DNA from: RGIG7213 sp045540335
Lineage (GTDB): Bacteria > Bacillota > Clostridia > Oscillospirales > CAG-272
NCBI GenBank assembly: GCA_045540335.1
Contig: JAZQHC010000036.1
Span: 1-64,000, forward strand
Length of the DNA: 64,000 nucleotides
Reading direction: 5' to 3'
A program made the translations under genes and the position numbers. This document shows, piece by piece, positions 1 through 9,617 of this stretch (position 1 is the first letter of the stretch; the number at the start of each line of letters is the position of its first letter). Below the pieces are notes generated by a model that saw only the letters and a program-made list of their open reading frames with translations, was not told where the DNA came from and did not search any database.

Positions 1-1478
1 ATAGTATCGGTTTCGCGCTTAGCGTCCGAACCGCATACGGGACACTTACAGTTAACCCAATCCGTCATAAGCGAAAGAGGTGATTCTCCGTTCGCTGTCG
101 GCTCGTAAGAGTCAACGTCCGGAAGCTCAAGAGGAAGGTCTGCCTCATCAATGGCAACCCAACCGCACTTCTCGCAGTTTACGAGAGGAATAGGCTCTCC
201 CCAATATCTTTGACGGGAGAAAACCCAGTCGCGAAGCTTGAAATTAGTCTTTTCCTCGCCTATACCTTTTTCCTCAAGGAATTTTATCATTCGGCTCTTC
301 GCTTCTTCAACCTCAAGACCGTTAAGGAATCCCGAATTAACGAGTTTTCCTGTTTGAACGTCAACAAACGCCGCCTCCTCAACGTTTCCGCCTGCAACTA
401 CCTCGATGATGGGAAGATTAAATTTCTTCGCGAAATCAAAGTCGCGCTCGTCATGCGCAGGAACTGCCATAATAGCGCCTGTTCCGTAACCTGCGAGAAC
501 GTAATCGGAAATGAATATCGGAATTTCTTTATTTGTTGCGGGATTGATAGCGCAAACGCCTTTGAGCTCAACGCCGGTTTTATCCTTTGCAAGTTCGGTA
601 CGTTCAAAATCGGATTTCTTTGCGGCTTCTTTTCTATAAGCCTCTACCTCTCCGTAATTTGTGATAAGGCTCTTCCATTTTTCGATATTTTCATGTTCCG
701 GCGCGATAACCATATACGTTGCGCCAAAAAGAGTATCACATCTCGTGGTATAAACTCTGAGCTTTTCACCCGCAGTAGTTTCAAAATCAATCTCGGCGCC
801 CTTTGATTTGCCTATCCAGTTGATTTGCTGCGTTTTTACTCTTTCAATGAAATCAAGGCCTTCAAGGTCTGATATAAGCCTGTCCGCATACTCCGTTATT
901 TTAAGCATCCACTGGCTTTTTACTTTTCTGATAACCTCAGAACCGCATCTTTCGCATACACCGCCGACAACCTCTTCATTTGCGAGAACGACTTTACAGG
1001 AAGTGCAGAAATTTACCGCCATTTCCTTTTTATACGCAAGTCCCTTTTTGAAAAGCTGAATGAAAATCCACTGCGTCCACTTATAGTAATTAGGGTCAGT
1101 AGTATTTATTTCCCTTGACCAGTCAAAAGAAAGACCGAGAGCCTTAAGCTGCGCCTTAAACCTTGCAATATTTTTTTCGGTTACTATTTTTGGATGGATT
1201 TTATTCTTTATCGCGTAATTTTCCGTCGGAAGACCGAACGCATCCCAGCCCATAGGGAAAAGAACGTTATACCCCTGCATACGTTTTTTTCTTGAAACGA
1301 TATCAAGCGCGGTATAGGGGCGCGGGTGGCCTATATGAAGCCCCTGGCCTGACGGATACGGAAACTCGATAAGCGCGTAATATTTGGGAAGCGTATAGTC
1401 GTTTTTCGCTTCAAAAGCATGGCATTCTTCCCATTTATCTTGCCATTTTTTCTCAATACTTGTGTAATCGTACTTCAT
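1..1478 (-). CDS. leuS: Leucyl-tRNA synthetase, N-terminal 492 residues (cut by window edge)
   Basis: Charges tRNA-Leu with leucine in the cytoplasm. The visible part starts MKYDYTSIEKKWQ and carries the class I HIGH motif at residues 48-51 (GLHIGHPRPYTALD). A zinc-binding CTSCK...CERCG segment follows, then the editing-domain region (VYTTRCDTLFGATY), the WGEPIPL stretch and a second Cys pair before RETDT at the edge. The KMSKS loop and anticodon domain lie to the left of base 1. The start is the ATG at 1478, 23 nt after the rsfS stop, so the gene is probably the last of the rsfS-side operon visible here. No T-box precedes it; it is internal to the operon. Confidence 0.97.
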   Translation of the reverse strand, partial: MKYDYTSIEKKWQDKWEECHAFEAKNDYTLPKYYALIEFPYPSGQGLHIGHPRPYTALDIVSRKKRMQGYNVLFPMGWDAFGLPTENYAIKNKIHPKIVTEKNIARFKAQLKALGLSFDWSREINTTDPNYYKWTQWIFIQLFKKGLAYKKEMAVNFCTSCKVVLANEEVVGGVCERCGSEVIRKVKSQWMLKITEYADRLISDLEGLDFIERVKTQQINWIGKSKGAEIDFETTAGEKLRVYTTRCDTLFGATYMVIAPEHENIEKWKSLITNYGEVEAYRKEAAKKSDFERTELAKDKTGVELKGVCAINPATNKEIPIFISDYVLAGYGTGAIMAVPAHDERDFDFAKKFNLPIIEVVAGGNVEEAAFVDVQTGKLVNSGFLNGLEVEEAKSRMIKFLEEKGIGEEKTNFKLRDWVFSRQRYWGEPIPLVNCEKCGWVAIDEADLPLELPDVDSYEPTANGESPLSLMTDWVNCKCPVCGSDAKRETDT

Positions 1479-1501
1479 TTTATAAAATTCCTTTTGTAAA
1501 A

Positions 1502-1918
1502 TTATTCTTCAATAGTGGGTATCTCTACCGTTTCACCCCACAGCTTGTCAAGCTTGTAAAATTCGCGTGCGGATTTGATAAATACGTGGACAATTACCGA
1601 AGAAAAGTCCAACACGCACCATTCGCCGCCGCCCATACCGTCTGTATGTGCAGGGGGTGTGCCGCAAAGTGCCATTTGATATTCCAGCTCGTCAGACAGA
1701 GATTTTACCTGCGTTGTGGAATTTGCCGTACAGATAACGAAATAATCTGCAATTACGGTTTTGGAATGCACCTCAAGCAGCTTTATGTCGCCGCCCTTTT
1801 TGATATCAAGAATACTGACTATTTTGTCTGCTATTTTTTTAGGCTCTGCCCCGTGAAGATCCTCGGGGATGATCTGCAGATCGTCGGCATTGCTTGTTGT
1901 GAATATATTTTCTGCCAT
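1502..1918 (-). CDS. rsfS: Ribosomal silencing factor RsfS (Iojap family)
   Basis: Binds ribosomal protein uL14 and blocks joining of the 30S and 50S subunits when nutrients are scarce (family knowledge). The 138-residue protein has the Iojap/Oligomerisation core: KIVSILDIKKGGDIKLLEV, ADYFVICTANSTTQVKSL, and the GEWCVLDFSSVIVHVF strand typical of the family. It carries about 20 extra N-terminal residues before the domain. It lies 1 nt from yqeK and 23 nt from leuS; the order nadD-yqeK-rsfS is conserved in Bacillota, which supports the call. Confidence 0.95.
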   Translation of the reverse strand: MAENIFTTSNADDLQIIPEDLHGAEPKKIADKIVSILDIKKGGDIKLLEVHSKTVIADYFVICTANSTTQVKSLSDELEYQMALCGTPPAHTDGMGGGEWCVLDFSSVIVHVFIKSAREFYKLDKLWGETVEIPTIEE

Positions 1919-1919
1919 T

Positions 1920-2558
1920 TTATTCTCCGTTTCTTTCTTTTATGATTCTTTCTGCTTCCGCCAACCCCTGCAATGTAAAAGGGTGTATGAAAGCACCTTT
2001 TTCTTTCAAATGGCCTACGGTATTATCGTAAGCCAAAAATACTGCTTTGTCAAGATGATTTTGAATTTTTTCTTCATTTCTTTGATTAAAATAGAAATGA
2101 TTCAGCTTTATGCACGATTCGTGTTTTCGAAGCGGTTCGATATAATCACACAAAAAAACTATCTTTTCGTATATATCCATTCCGGCCCCGCCGGTGCAGT
2201 GCTTTCGTATTATATCAAGCACCTTTTCATCTGCATACTGTTCATAGGTGTGCTTTACGTACTCTGCACCTGTAAACTGATGCAAAACAGACGGGCTTTT
2301 TATTTCGTTATCGGTTAACGGAATATTGAATTTTTTGCACATTTCAAGCTGGGCTTGGGTATCCTTTTCGCGGGTAATGTCGTGCAGGAATGCCGCCGTT
2401 ACGACTTTTTTCGTAAACTCCGCTGAAATACCAAGCTCAACACAAAGTATATACGCGGTTTTCGCAACGGATTCAACGTGTGAAAACCTTTTTTCCGAAA
2501 GCTCTCTTTTCATTATACTGCAAATGGGGCGTACGTATTCAAGTTCTGTAAAGCTCAT
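1920..2558 (-). CDS. yqeK: HD-domain hydrolase YqeK, probable diadenosine tetraphosphatase
   Basis: HD-superfamily phosphohydrolase; YqeK members cleave Ap4A symmetrically to ADP. At 212 residues it is slightly longer than the usual ~190. Metal-ligand motifs are visible: H27 in RFSHVESV, H59-D60 in AAFLHDITRE, and a late D in FLCDYIEP. It overlaps the end of nadD by 20 nt, implying translational coupling, and ends 1 nt before rsfS. The neighbourhood (nadD, rsfS) is the standard one for yqeK. Confidence 0.92.
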   Translation of the reverse strand: MSFTELEYVRPICSIMKRELSEKRFSHVESVAKTAYILCVELGISAEFTKKVVTAAFLHDITREKDTQAQLEMCKKFNIPLTDNEIKSPSVLHQFTGAEYVKHTYEQYADEKVLDIIRKHCTGGAGMDIYEKIVFLCDYIEPLRKHESCIKLNHFYFNQRNEEKIQNHLDKAVFLAYDNTVGHLKEKGAFIHPFTLQGLAEAERIIKERNGE

Positions 2559-3147
2559 GTTCTTTTATATAGGCGCACACCTCGGGGCAAACGAAGCCCG
2601 ATATATCATCGCCGTTTTTAATATTTTGTCTTATTTTTGTAGATGAAAGCGGATACGCATCGTATTCGGGGGTAATTATTTTTGCGCCGAATTTTTCTTC
2701 GTAAATGCGTTTTTTTCTTGCTATTTGCAAAAGCATTTCTTCGCCGTCTTTTCTGGGGAAGCACACCACCGTGCAAAGCGAAAATATCTGTTGCGGCATA
2801 TACCAATCGCCAAGCGTTAAAAACATATCGTCGCCGACAAGCAAAAACAACTCGTTTTCTTCGGATTTAAAGTGTGCCAGCGTATCCTTTGTGTAGCTTA
2901 CGCCCTTTTTTTCTATTTCGTAATCGCTTACGGTAGCTTTGTCGATACCCGAAAAGGCAAGACGTGCCATATCAAGCCGAACGTATGGATCTACGCCTTT
3001 TACCTCTTTATGCGGTGATATCCACGTGACAGTTATCAAAAGCTCGTCAAGACGGGCGCACTTTATAAATTCCTTTGCGGCAAGCACGTGGCCGTTGTGC
3101 GGCGGTGAAAACGTGCCGCCGTATATACCTATTCTTTTCTTTATCAT
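2539..3147 (-). CDS. nadD: Nicotinate-nucleotide adenylyltransferase
   Basis: Transfers AMP from ATP to nicotinate mononucleotide in NAD biosynthesis. The 202-residue protein has the nucleotidyltransferase signature IYGGTFSPPHNGH at residues 8-20 (T/HxGH type) and the C-terminal PLSSTKIRQNI motif that binds the ATP phosphates. It overlaps yhbY by 4 nt upstream and yqeK by 20 nt downstream, so it sits inside a tightly coupled operon. Confidence 0.95.
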   Translation of the reverse strand: MIKKRIGIYGGTFSPPHNGHVLAAKEFIKCARLDELLITVTWISPHKEVKGVDPYVRLDMARLAFSGIDKATVSDYEIEKKGVSYTKDTLAHFKSEENELFLLVGDDMFLTLGDWYMPQQIFSLCTVVCFPRKDGEEMLLQIARKKRIYEEKFGAKIITPEYDAYPLSSTKIRQNIKNGDDISGFVCPEVCAYIKEHELYRT

Positions 3148-3449
3148 TTTGGTAAAATAATGCGGTTTTCCCTGCGTTTTTTATCTTGCGTTTCTCTATA
3201 CAAAACGAATTTCGCGCCGATTACCGCAACGCAGTCAGCCCCTGTGGCTTCGCTTACTATTTCGGCTGCTTCGCGCGCCGTATATGGCGAATTTTCCAAA
3301 ACGTGAACCTTAACAAGCTCGTGCGCGGTAAGTGCGTCTGATATTTGCTTTACCATATTTTCGCCTATTTCGTTTTTGCCTATTTGAAATATAGGGTTCA
3401 AGGGCTGTGCAAGCGCCCTTAAAAACGCCCTTTGTTTTGATGTTAACAT
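3144..3449 (-). CDS. yhbY: YhbY/CRM-domain RNA-binding protein
   Basis: A small protein made of a single CRM domain; family members bind the large ribosomal subunit precursor. The 101 residues show the family opening LTSKQRAFLRALAQPLNP, the loop IGKNEIGENMV (GxxG-like), and HELVKVHVLENS followed by GADCVAVIGAKFVLYRE. It overlaps rdgB by 7 nt and nadD by 4 nt. A yhbY-nadD neighbourhood is common in Bacillota. Confidence 0.93.
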   Translation of the reverse strand: MLTSKQRAFLRALAQPLNPIFQIGKNEIGENMVKQISDALTAHELVKVHVLENSPYTAREAAEIVSEATGADCVAVIGAKFVLYRETQDKKRRENRIILPK

Positions 3450-4030
3450 AATTCTTCCAATCTTTCGGTTAATTTCTGTATTGCCTGTGCCCTGTGGCTG
3501 ATTTTATTTTTTTCTTCCTGCGAAAGCTCTGAAAAGGTTTTTTCAAACGGCGGATAGTAAAACAATGGGTCATATCCGAAGCCGCCCGTGCCCTTTCTTT
3601 TTTCAAGTATCTGCCCTGATACGGTGCCTTTTACCGATATTATTTTTCCATCGGGGAAAACGCAGCTCATCACGCAGACGAAGTGCGCGCCCCTTTCCCC
3701 CGTTGGAACGTTTTTCATATTTTCAAGCAAAAGGCGTATATTTTCTTCATCGCCGCCGCCTGAATATCTTGCCGAATATATACCCGGTGCGCCGTTTAAA
3801 GCGTCAACGCAAAGGCCCGAATCGTCTGCAATGCCGATATAGCCCATTTTTGCAGGGACAGACGCCTTTATAACGGAATTTTCTTCAAACGTTGTACCGT
3901 TTTCTTCAATATCGCCCGTAAAGCCGATATCCGAAAGGGAAAGTATTTTTATATTCGGCAATTTCGATGAAAGTATTGCCTGCAATTCGGCAATCTTTTT
4001 TTTATTATTTGATGCTAATACGAATTCCAT
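3443..4030 (-). CDS. rdgB: XTP/dITP diphosphatase (RdgB/HAM1)
   Basis: House-cleaning pyrophosphatase that removes ITP, dITP and XTP from nucleotide pools. The 195-residue protein starts with the family motif LASNNKKKIAEL and contains IADDSGLCVDALNGAPGIYSARY, whose DDSG loop binds metal, and GFGYDPLFYYPP with TFSEL near the end. Its ATG overlaps the ftsY stop codon by one base, so it is coupled to ftsY. Length and motifs are standard. Confidence 0.96.
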   Translation of the reverse strand: MEFVLASNNKKKIAELQAILSSKLPNIKILSLSDIGFTGDIEENGTTFEENSVIKASVPAKMGYIGIADDSGLCVDALNGAPGIYSARYSGGGDEENIRLLLENMKNVPTGERGAHFVCVMSCVFPDGKIISVKGTVSGQILEKRKGTGGFGYDPLFYYPPFEKTFSELSQEEKNKISHRAQAIQKLTERLEELC

Positions 4031-4935
4031 TATTCAAACAACGCCCTTACAAATTCTTCAGCAACGAACGGCTGCATATCGTCTGCCTTTTCGCCTACGC
4101 CGATATACTTAACCGGGATACCCAATTCGTCTTTTATGGATATGATTATACCGCCCTTTGCAGTACCGTCAAGCTTCGTAAGAATAAGACCCGTTATTTC
4201 TGCGGCGTTTTTAAATTCCTTTGCTTGGATAACTGCGTTTTGCCCGGTAGTAGCATCAAGCACCAACAGCGTTTCTCTTGCGCAGTTCGGCGCTTCGCGC
4301 GATATTACGCGGTTTATTTTAGCCAGCTCGTCCATAAGGTTCTTTTTATTATGAAGTCTTCCTGCGGTATCCACGATAAGCACGTCTGCATTTTTCGCCT
4401 TTGCGGCGTTTACCGCGTCGTAAACAACGGAAGCCGGGTCTGACCCTTCGGCGTGCTTGATTATATCAACGCCTATTCTGTCTGCCCATATTTGCAGCTG
4501 GTCGATAGCGGCAGCGCGGAACGTATCTGCCGCGGCGAGCACTACCTTTTTGCCCTGTGATTTCAAGTTGTGTGCAATTTTCGCAATAGACGTCGTTTTT
4601 CCTACGCCGTTTACACCGATAACAAGTATTACCGAAGGGGTAGTTGAAATATCAAGCCCTTCGCCTTGGCCTATCATCTCTGCGATTATTTTTTGAAGCT
4701 CTTCATAAACCGCTTGGCTTTCGGTTATCTTTTCGGATTTTACAACGTAGCGCAGCTTTTCAAGTATCGTTTCGGTTGCGCCAACACCGATATCCGCGGT
4801 GATAAGTATTTCTTCAAGCTCGTCAAACAAGTCTTCGTCAACCGTTCGCATATTTATAAAAAGGTCTTTTACTTTGCCGAAAAGTGCGTCCTTCGTTTTG
4901 GAAAGACCCGCCTTTAATTTATCAAAAAATGCCAT
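4030..4935 (-). CDS. ftsY: Signal recognition particle receptor FtsY
   Basis: GTPase that docks ribosome-SRP complexes at the membrane for co-translational insertion. The 301-residue protein lacks the long acidic A domain of enteric FtsY, as is usual in Bacillota. The N helical bundle occupies residues 1-90. The G domain has GVNGVGKTT at 107-115, DTFRAAAIDQLQ, DTAGRLHNK from 189 and TKLDGTAKGG near 252. It follows smc after 24 nt. The SRP partner gene ffh is not in the window. Confidence 0.97.
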   Translation of the reverse strand: MAFFDKLKAGLSKTKDALFGKVKDLFINMRTVDEDLFDELEEILITADIGVGATETILEKLRYVVKSEKITESQAVYEELQKIIAEMIGQGEGLDISTTPSVILVIGVNGVGKTTSIAKIAHNLKSQGKKVVLAAADTFRAAAIDQLQIWADRIGVDIIKHAEGSDPASVVYDAVNAAKAKNADVLIVDTAGRLHNKKNLMDELAKINRVISREAPNCARETLLVLDATTGQNAVIQAKEFKNAAEITGLILTKLDGTAKGGIIISIKDELGIPVKYIGVGEKADDMQPFVAEEFVRALFE

Positions 4936-4959
4936 GTTTAAATCCTCTCTTTATACGCC

Positions 4960-7900
4960 TTAATCAAGTTTGCCTATCTTCTGTTCTATTTCGCCAACGT
5001 CAACAGACAGTATTTTTGATATGCCCTTCGTAGGCATCGTTACGCCGTACAGCCTGTCTGCCGCTTCCATTGTACCGCGCCTGTGTGAAATAAGGATAAA
5101 CTGCGTTTTTTCTTTATTTTCGGTAAGGTAATCTGCAAATCTATCCACGTTTACTTCATCAAGTGCGGCCTCTATCTCGTCAAGCAAAATAAACGGCGTG
5201 GGGTTTACTTCAAGCAAGGCGAAATACAATGCAATAGCAACGAAAGACTGCTCGCCGCCGGAAAGAAGCGACATACTTTTAATTATCTTTCCAGGCGGTG
5301 CTACGTTTATATCTATACCGGATTCAAGTATGTTATCCGGCTCTGCAATTTTAATTTCTGCCGTGCCGCCGCCAAACAAGCGTGTAAATACCTTGCCAAA
5401 AGAGGTATTTATTCTTTCGATTGCTTCCGAAAAGCTTATTTTCATCTCTTCATCAAGCTTGAATATTATCTCCTCAAGCTCGGTTTTGGCTTTTTTAAGG
5501 TCTTCCGTTTGGGCTGTCATAAAGTCGTAGCGTTCTTTTACTTCCTTGTATTCTTCAGGCGCGTTGACGTTCACGTGGCCCAAGGCGCGTATTTTGCCTT
5601 TTAATTCAGCTTGGCGCTTTACGGATTCTGCCCGCGTTGACGGTGTTATTTCAACACCCGTTTGCTTTTCCTTCGCATCGGAATACGTTAACTCGTATTC
5701 CTCGTATATTGATGCGGTAAGCTTTTCTCTTTTTTCTTCGGCGTTTGAAAGCTTCGATTCTGCCGAGGTGTATTCGCGGAACATAAGTTCCTTTTTATGC
5801 GCCTTTTCTTTTTCGGCGCTTCTTGAAGCGTTTAACGCGCCTTCAAGCGAAAGCGTCTGCGAGGACATCTGCCCCAATTCCCTCTTCAGGGATTCTATTT
5901 GCCCGTCAAGACTTTCTGCCGCTTTATCCGAATCGCCGGCTATGGCGATATTTTTTTGGTACGATTCCTTCAGCGAATCAAGCCTTGCCTGTAATTGAAT
6001 TGCCTTGTTGCGCGATATTTCCGCACGGCTTGAAAGGTCTTCCAAAAGGCTGTTAAGCCCTTCGGCTTCTTTAGCGTTTTCCGCAAGCTTTACTTCCAAT
6101 TCCGAAAGCCTTACGCGGCACGATTCCTGCTGTGCGTTGCCTTGTTGTATTTCATCCTCAAGGGTATTAAGCTTATTGGAAAGTGCCTCTGCTTCAAGCA
6201 ATAGGCTTGCCAAGCGTTTTTCGTTTTCTTCTTTTTCCAATTTGCGGCGCTGACCCCTTGCACCTATATCGTCTTTTTCGGCATTCAATTCGCCTATACG
6301 CAATTCGTCTTGCGATATTTGCGACCTTAATACCTGAAGCTGGGTATTTTCGGCATTCATCAAAGACGTTACGATAGATGCAGAGTTTTCTGCGTTTTGT
6401 GCAGTTGATTCGTGCTTTTGCTGCTGCTGTACAACCTCGTCAAGCTGTTTTTGCAAAGCCTGCTGTTTGTCTTTGCCTGCGTTTATCTGTTTGGTAAGAG
6501 AATCTATCTGCGTATTGCGCGAAAGCATACCGCTGTCGCTTCGTGCCGAGCCGCCCGTAAACGAGCCGCCCGCATTTATCTGCTGACCGTCGAGGGTTAC
6601 TATGCGTATTTTGTAATCGTATTTTTTTGCAAATACGGATGCCTTATCCATATTTTCAAAAACGACCGTTCTGCCAAGCAAATTACCGATAACGCCCTTG
6701 AATTTATCATCACACTCTACAAGCGACGATGCGATACCTACGTAACCGTCGTTGGCGGAAAGTTGGCGTTCATCATACGAAAGATACATCGGCTTTATCG
6801 TAGAGATCGGGTAAAACGTTGCCCTGCCTGCAGAATGCTTCTGCAAATGGCGGATAGCGTCCTTTGCGGCGTTATCGTCTGACACTACGATATTCTGCAT
6901 TGCCGCGCCAAGGGCTGTTTCTATGGCGGTGGTGTATGCGCCGTTAACCTTTATAAGCCTTGATACGGGGCCGTATATTTCACCGCAGACAGAACCGTTT
7001 TTAGAACGGATATTTCCCTTTTTATACTCCTCTGCTACGAAGCGTACGCTGTGTGAATAGCCCTCTAACAGCTCTTCCATACGGCGAAGGTTATCGACCC
7101 TATGCTTTTTAGAGGAAATATCAATATAAATGTCGTTTATTTCTTCGCGCAGCTTTTGTGCTTTAGCTTCGCATTCTTGCGCTTTTTCCCTTTCGGTGCG
7201 CGCTTCGTTTGCAAGGGTTGCGTATTTTTCTTCGTATCCCGCAATAACGCCTTGCGCCTTGTCGGCACGCTGCTTTATCATTTGCAGGGTTTGAAGTTTT
7301 TGTTCTATTTCTCCGCTTAAGGCGGCGTTTTTAGCATCATCCTCGCCCGTGCCCGTATCCGAAACGGAAAGCTTGATTCTTATATCGGTAATTTCTTCAC
7401 GCAAGGATTCGATTTTTAATTGAATGTCGTCTGCTTCAGAGCTTTTTTCCTCCAGCATTTGCGTAATACTTTGATAGCTTGCATATGCAGCTGCATGGTC
7501 TGTACGAAGCTGCTTTGCCTGCACCTGTGATGATTGCATTGCCGATTGCTTTTCTTCTATCTGGCCATCAAGCGTTTTAACGTCGGCATTCGTAAATTCA
7601 AGCGATTCCGTAACGGATGCAGTATCTGCCTTTATATGCTCGATCGCCGTTAAAGCAACGGTGGCATCTTTGCTTTTTTTAAATTTTTCTTCCGTAAGCT
7701 CGCTTATTTTTGCGGAAAGCTCGTCTTGGCGGCGCTTAAGCTCTTGCGTTTGCGCCATAAGAGATTCCGTTTTTTCTTCCAACGCAGAAAGCTCGCCGTC
7801 GGCAAGGGCAAGCTCTGTTTTATAAAGCTCGTACGTGCCCCTCAATTTATTGATATCATCTGCCAATACTGCCATATCGTACAGCCACAGTGCAATATCA

Positions 7901-8589
7901 AGATTTTTCTTTTCTTCGTGTATAACGAGGTATTTTTTTGCCTTTTCAGCCTCTTTTTCAAGCGGGCCTACGCGATTTTCCAATTCGCCGAGGATATCAA
8001 GCACCCTGGCAAGGTTATCTTCGGTTACGGCAAGCTTCTTTGCGCTTTCATTTTTGGCAAATTTGTATTTTGATATACCTGCCGCTTCTTCAAAAACGCT
8101 TCTTCTTTCTTCGCTTTTGCGTGAAACTATTTCTGCAATCTTGCCTTGCCCGATTACAGAATATCCCTCGCGCCCGATACCCGTATTCATAAATAATTTG
8201 TGGATATCCTTAAGACGGCACGCTTTGCCGTTTATAAGGTAGTCGCTGTCGCCGCCGCGAAAATACCTTCTTGTTACGGTAACGGTATCGTATTCTATAT
8301 TCAATCTGCCTTCGGGTGATGAATTATCAAGGCAAAGCGTTACCTGTGCAAACGAACCGGGCTTTCTGCTTTCACAGCCGCCGAAGATAACGTCTTCCAT
8401 TTTTGTTCCGCGGATATTTCTTGAAGATACTTCGCCCAACACCCAACGCATTGCGTCGGCAATGTTTGATTTTCCGCTTCCGTTAGGGCCGATGATAACG
8501 GTTATCCCTTCGTTGAACGACAGCGTCGTTTTTTCGGGAAATGACTTAAAGCCCTGCAATTCAATAGACTTTAAATACACCCGCAACAC
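4960..8589 (-). CDS. smc: Chromosome segregation protein SMC
   Basis: Structural maintenance of chromosomes ATPase that loads at parS/origin regions and organises the chromosome with ScpAB. At 1209 residues it is of normal length. Walker A is IIGPNGSGKSN (G34-N42). Long coiled coils rich in E, K, Q and A flank a hinge around residues 500-650 that starts near EGYSHSVRFVAEEY. The head returns with signature LLSGGEQSFV from 1108 and Walker B FILLDEIEAALDE (D1137, E1138). The start overlaps the radical SAM gene by 19 nt. Confidence 0.98.
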   Translation of the reverse strand: MLRVYLKSIELQGFKSFPEKTTLSFNEGITVIIGPNGSGKSNIADAMRWVLGEVSSRNIRGTKMEDVIFGGCESRKPGSFAQVTLCLDNSSPEGRLNIEYDTVTVTRRYFRGGDSDYLINGKACRLKDIHKLFMNTGIGREGYSVIGQGKIAEIVSRKSEERRSVFEEAAGISKYKFAKNESAKKLAVTEDNLARVLDILGELENRVGPLEKEAEKAKKYLVIHEEKKNLDIALWLYDMAVLADDINKLRGTYELYKTELALADGELSALEEKTESLMAQTQELKRRQDELSAKISELTEEKFKKSKDATVALTAIEHIKADTASVTESLEFTNADVKTLDGQIEEKQSAMQSSQVQAKQLRTDHAAAYASYQSITQMLEEKSSEADDIQLKIESLREEITDIRIKLSVSDTGTGEDDAKNAALSGEIEQKLQTLQMIKQRADKAQGVIAGYEEKYATLANEARTEREKAQECEAKAQKLREEINDIYIDISSKKHRVDNLRRMEELLEGYSHSVRFVAEEYKKGNIRSKNGSVCGEIYGPVSRLIKVNGAYTTAIETALGAAMQNIVVSDDNAAKDAIRHLQKHSAGRATFYPISTIKPMYLSYDERQLSANDGYVGIASSLVECDDKFKGVIGNLLGRTVVFENMDKASVFAKKYDYKIRIVTLDGQQINAGGSFTGGSARSDSGMLSRNTQIDSLTKQINAGKDKQQALQKQLDEVVQQQQKHESTAQNAENSASIVTSLMNAENTQLQVLRSQISQDELRIGELNAEKDDIGARGQRRKLEKEENEKRLASLLLEAEALSNKLNTLEDEIQQGNAQQESCRVRLSELEVKLAENAKEAEGLNSLLEDLSSRAEISRNKAIQLQARLDSLKESYQKNIAIAGDSDKAAESLDGQIESLKRELGQMSSQTLSLEGALNASRSAEKEKAHKKELMFREYTSAESKLSNAEEKREKLTASIYEEYELTYSDAKEKQTGVEITPSTRAESVKRQAELKGKIRALGHVNVNAPEEYKEVKERYDFMTAQTEDLKKAKTELEEIIFKLDEEMKISFSEAIERINTSFGKVFTRLFGGGTAEIKIAEPDNILESGIDINVAPPGKIIKSMSLLSGGEQSFVAIALYFALLEVNPTPFILLDEIEAALDEVNVDRFADYLTENKEKTQFILISHRRGTMEAADRLYGVTMPTKGISKILSVDVGEIEQKIGKLD

Positions 8590-9617
8590 CTCCTTTTATC
8601 CGGCACTATACGCACGCTTGCTTCAAACGGGGCAAGGGCGTCGCGCTCTACTACTTTTATTTTGTATAACCCGTACTTTTCTGTTAATATCGTTTTATTT
8701 ATCTTGCGCATTCCAACGGCAGACGAGGTTTCCCCCCGTGCTACGTTTACCGTAGCGAATGCGTTTTTTAAAACTGCTTTATCGTATTTTTCCAACTGCT
8801 CTGTTATTATATCAAGATATATCGCGCTGTCTGCCATTGCGCCTATTGCAGGCTGATATCCGCCTGCTGAAATATCTCCGCTTGCGGTAAGATTGTCCTG
8901 CGCCTGCAGGCCGAGGCGTATCACGGGTACACCGTGCTTCAAAAACACCTTTTTTACTTCCTTGGCGCGGAATACGTTTTCTTCTTCATCCACGGGGATA
9001 TATTTTCCCGTTTGCACCATTTTTTCAAGTGCAGTATCCTTAAATACTACCAGCGGGTATATTCTTGCGCCGTCTGCACCGCTTTTGCATATGTCGCTTG
9101 CGGTATTTATTTCATCTTCAAGGGTAGATTCCGGCAGGCAGGTCATCATTTGGCCTATCAATTCAAAGCCGTGTGCCTTTACAGCCCCCATAGCTTTAAC
9201 GGCACATTCTGCATTGTGCCCTCTGCTACAGGCTGAAAGCACCTTGTCGCTTGTGCTTTGAACACCCAATTCTATCGTTTTAACACCGTACTGTAAAAGT
9301 ATATCAAGTATTTCCTCGTTTATGTAATCGGGCCGTGTAGAGCATCTTAACGAATCCACCATATCGCTTTTTATATAGTCCTGCCCGATTTCAAGAAGCT
9401 TTATCATCAACGGGCGGTCGATACCCGTAAACGAGCCGCCGAAAAAGGCTATCTGCGCCTTCTGACCGTTTAAGGTTTTCAGCACGCCTTCTATCTGCGG
9501 AATAACGCTTTCGGCAGAAAACTGCATATGCCCCGTTATTTTGCGCTGATTACAAAACGCGCAATCGTTTGGGCAGCCAAGATGCGGTATAAATATGGGA
9601 ATGTTAACGTGCTTCAT
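8571..9617 (-). CDS. Elp3-like radical SAM protein
   Basis: Radical SAM enzyme of the Elp3-like family found between rnc and smc in Clostridia; its substrate is unknown to me, although tRNA modification is the usual guess. The 348-residue protein opens with a CxxxCxxC cluster, C15-C19-C22 in HLGCPNDCAFCNQ, to bind the 4Fe-4S cluster, followed by FFGGSFTGI and the TRPDYI segment. I see no C-terminal GNAT acetyltransferase domain as in true Elp3. It overlaps rnc by 4 nt and smc by 19 nt. Confidence 0.88.
   Translation of the reverse strand: MKHVNIPIFIPHLGCPNDCAFCNQRKITGHMQFSAESVIPQIEGVLKTLNGQKAQIAFFGGSFTGIDRPLMIKLLEIGQDYIKSDMVDSLRCSTRPDYINEEILDILLQYGVKTIELGVQSTSDKVLSACSRGHNAECAVKAMGAVKAHGFELIGQMMTCLPESTLEDEINTASDICKSGADGARIYPLVVFKDTALEKMVQTGKYIPVDEEENVFRAKEVKKVFLKHGVPVIRLGLQAQDNLTASGDISAGGYQPAIGAMADSAIYLDIITEQLEKYDKAVLKNAFATVNVARGETSSAVGMRKINKTILTEKYGLYKIKVVERDALAPFEASVRIVPDKRRCCGCI

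Noticed and set aside
210..1059. Plus-strand frames across the leuS region
   Set aside because: The minus strand encodes an uninterrupted LeuRS with HIGH and zinc motifs; the plus frames have no family features.
1479..1501. A T-box or other leader for leuS
   Set aside because: Only 23 nt separate leuS from rsfS and the gene is internal to an operon, so no room for a leader.
5198..8242. Several long open frames on the plus strand inside smc
   Set aside because: They are antisense to a clear, full-length SMC, have no ribosome binding site and show low-complexity composition typical of the reverse frame of coiled-coil genes.
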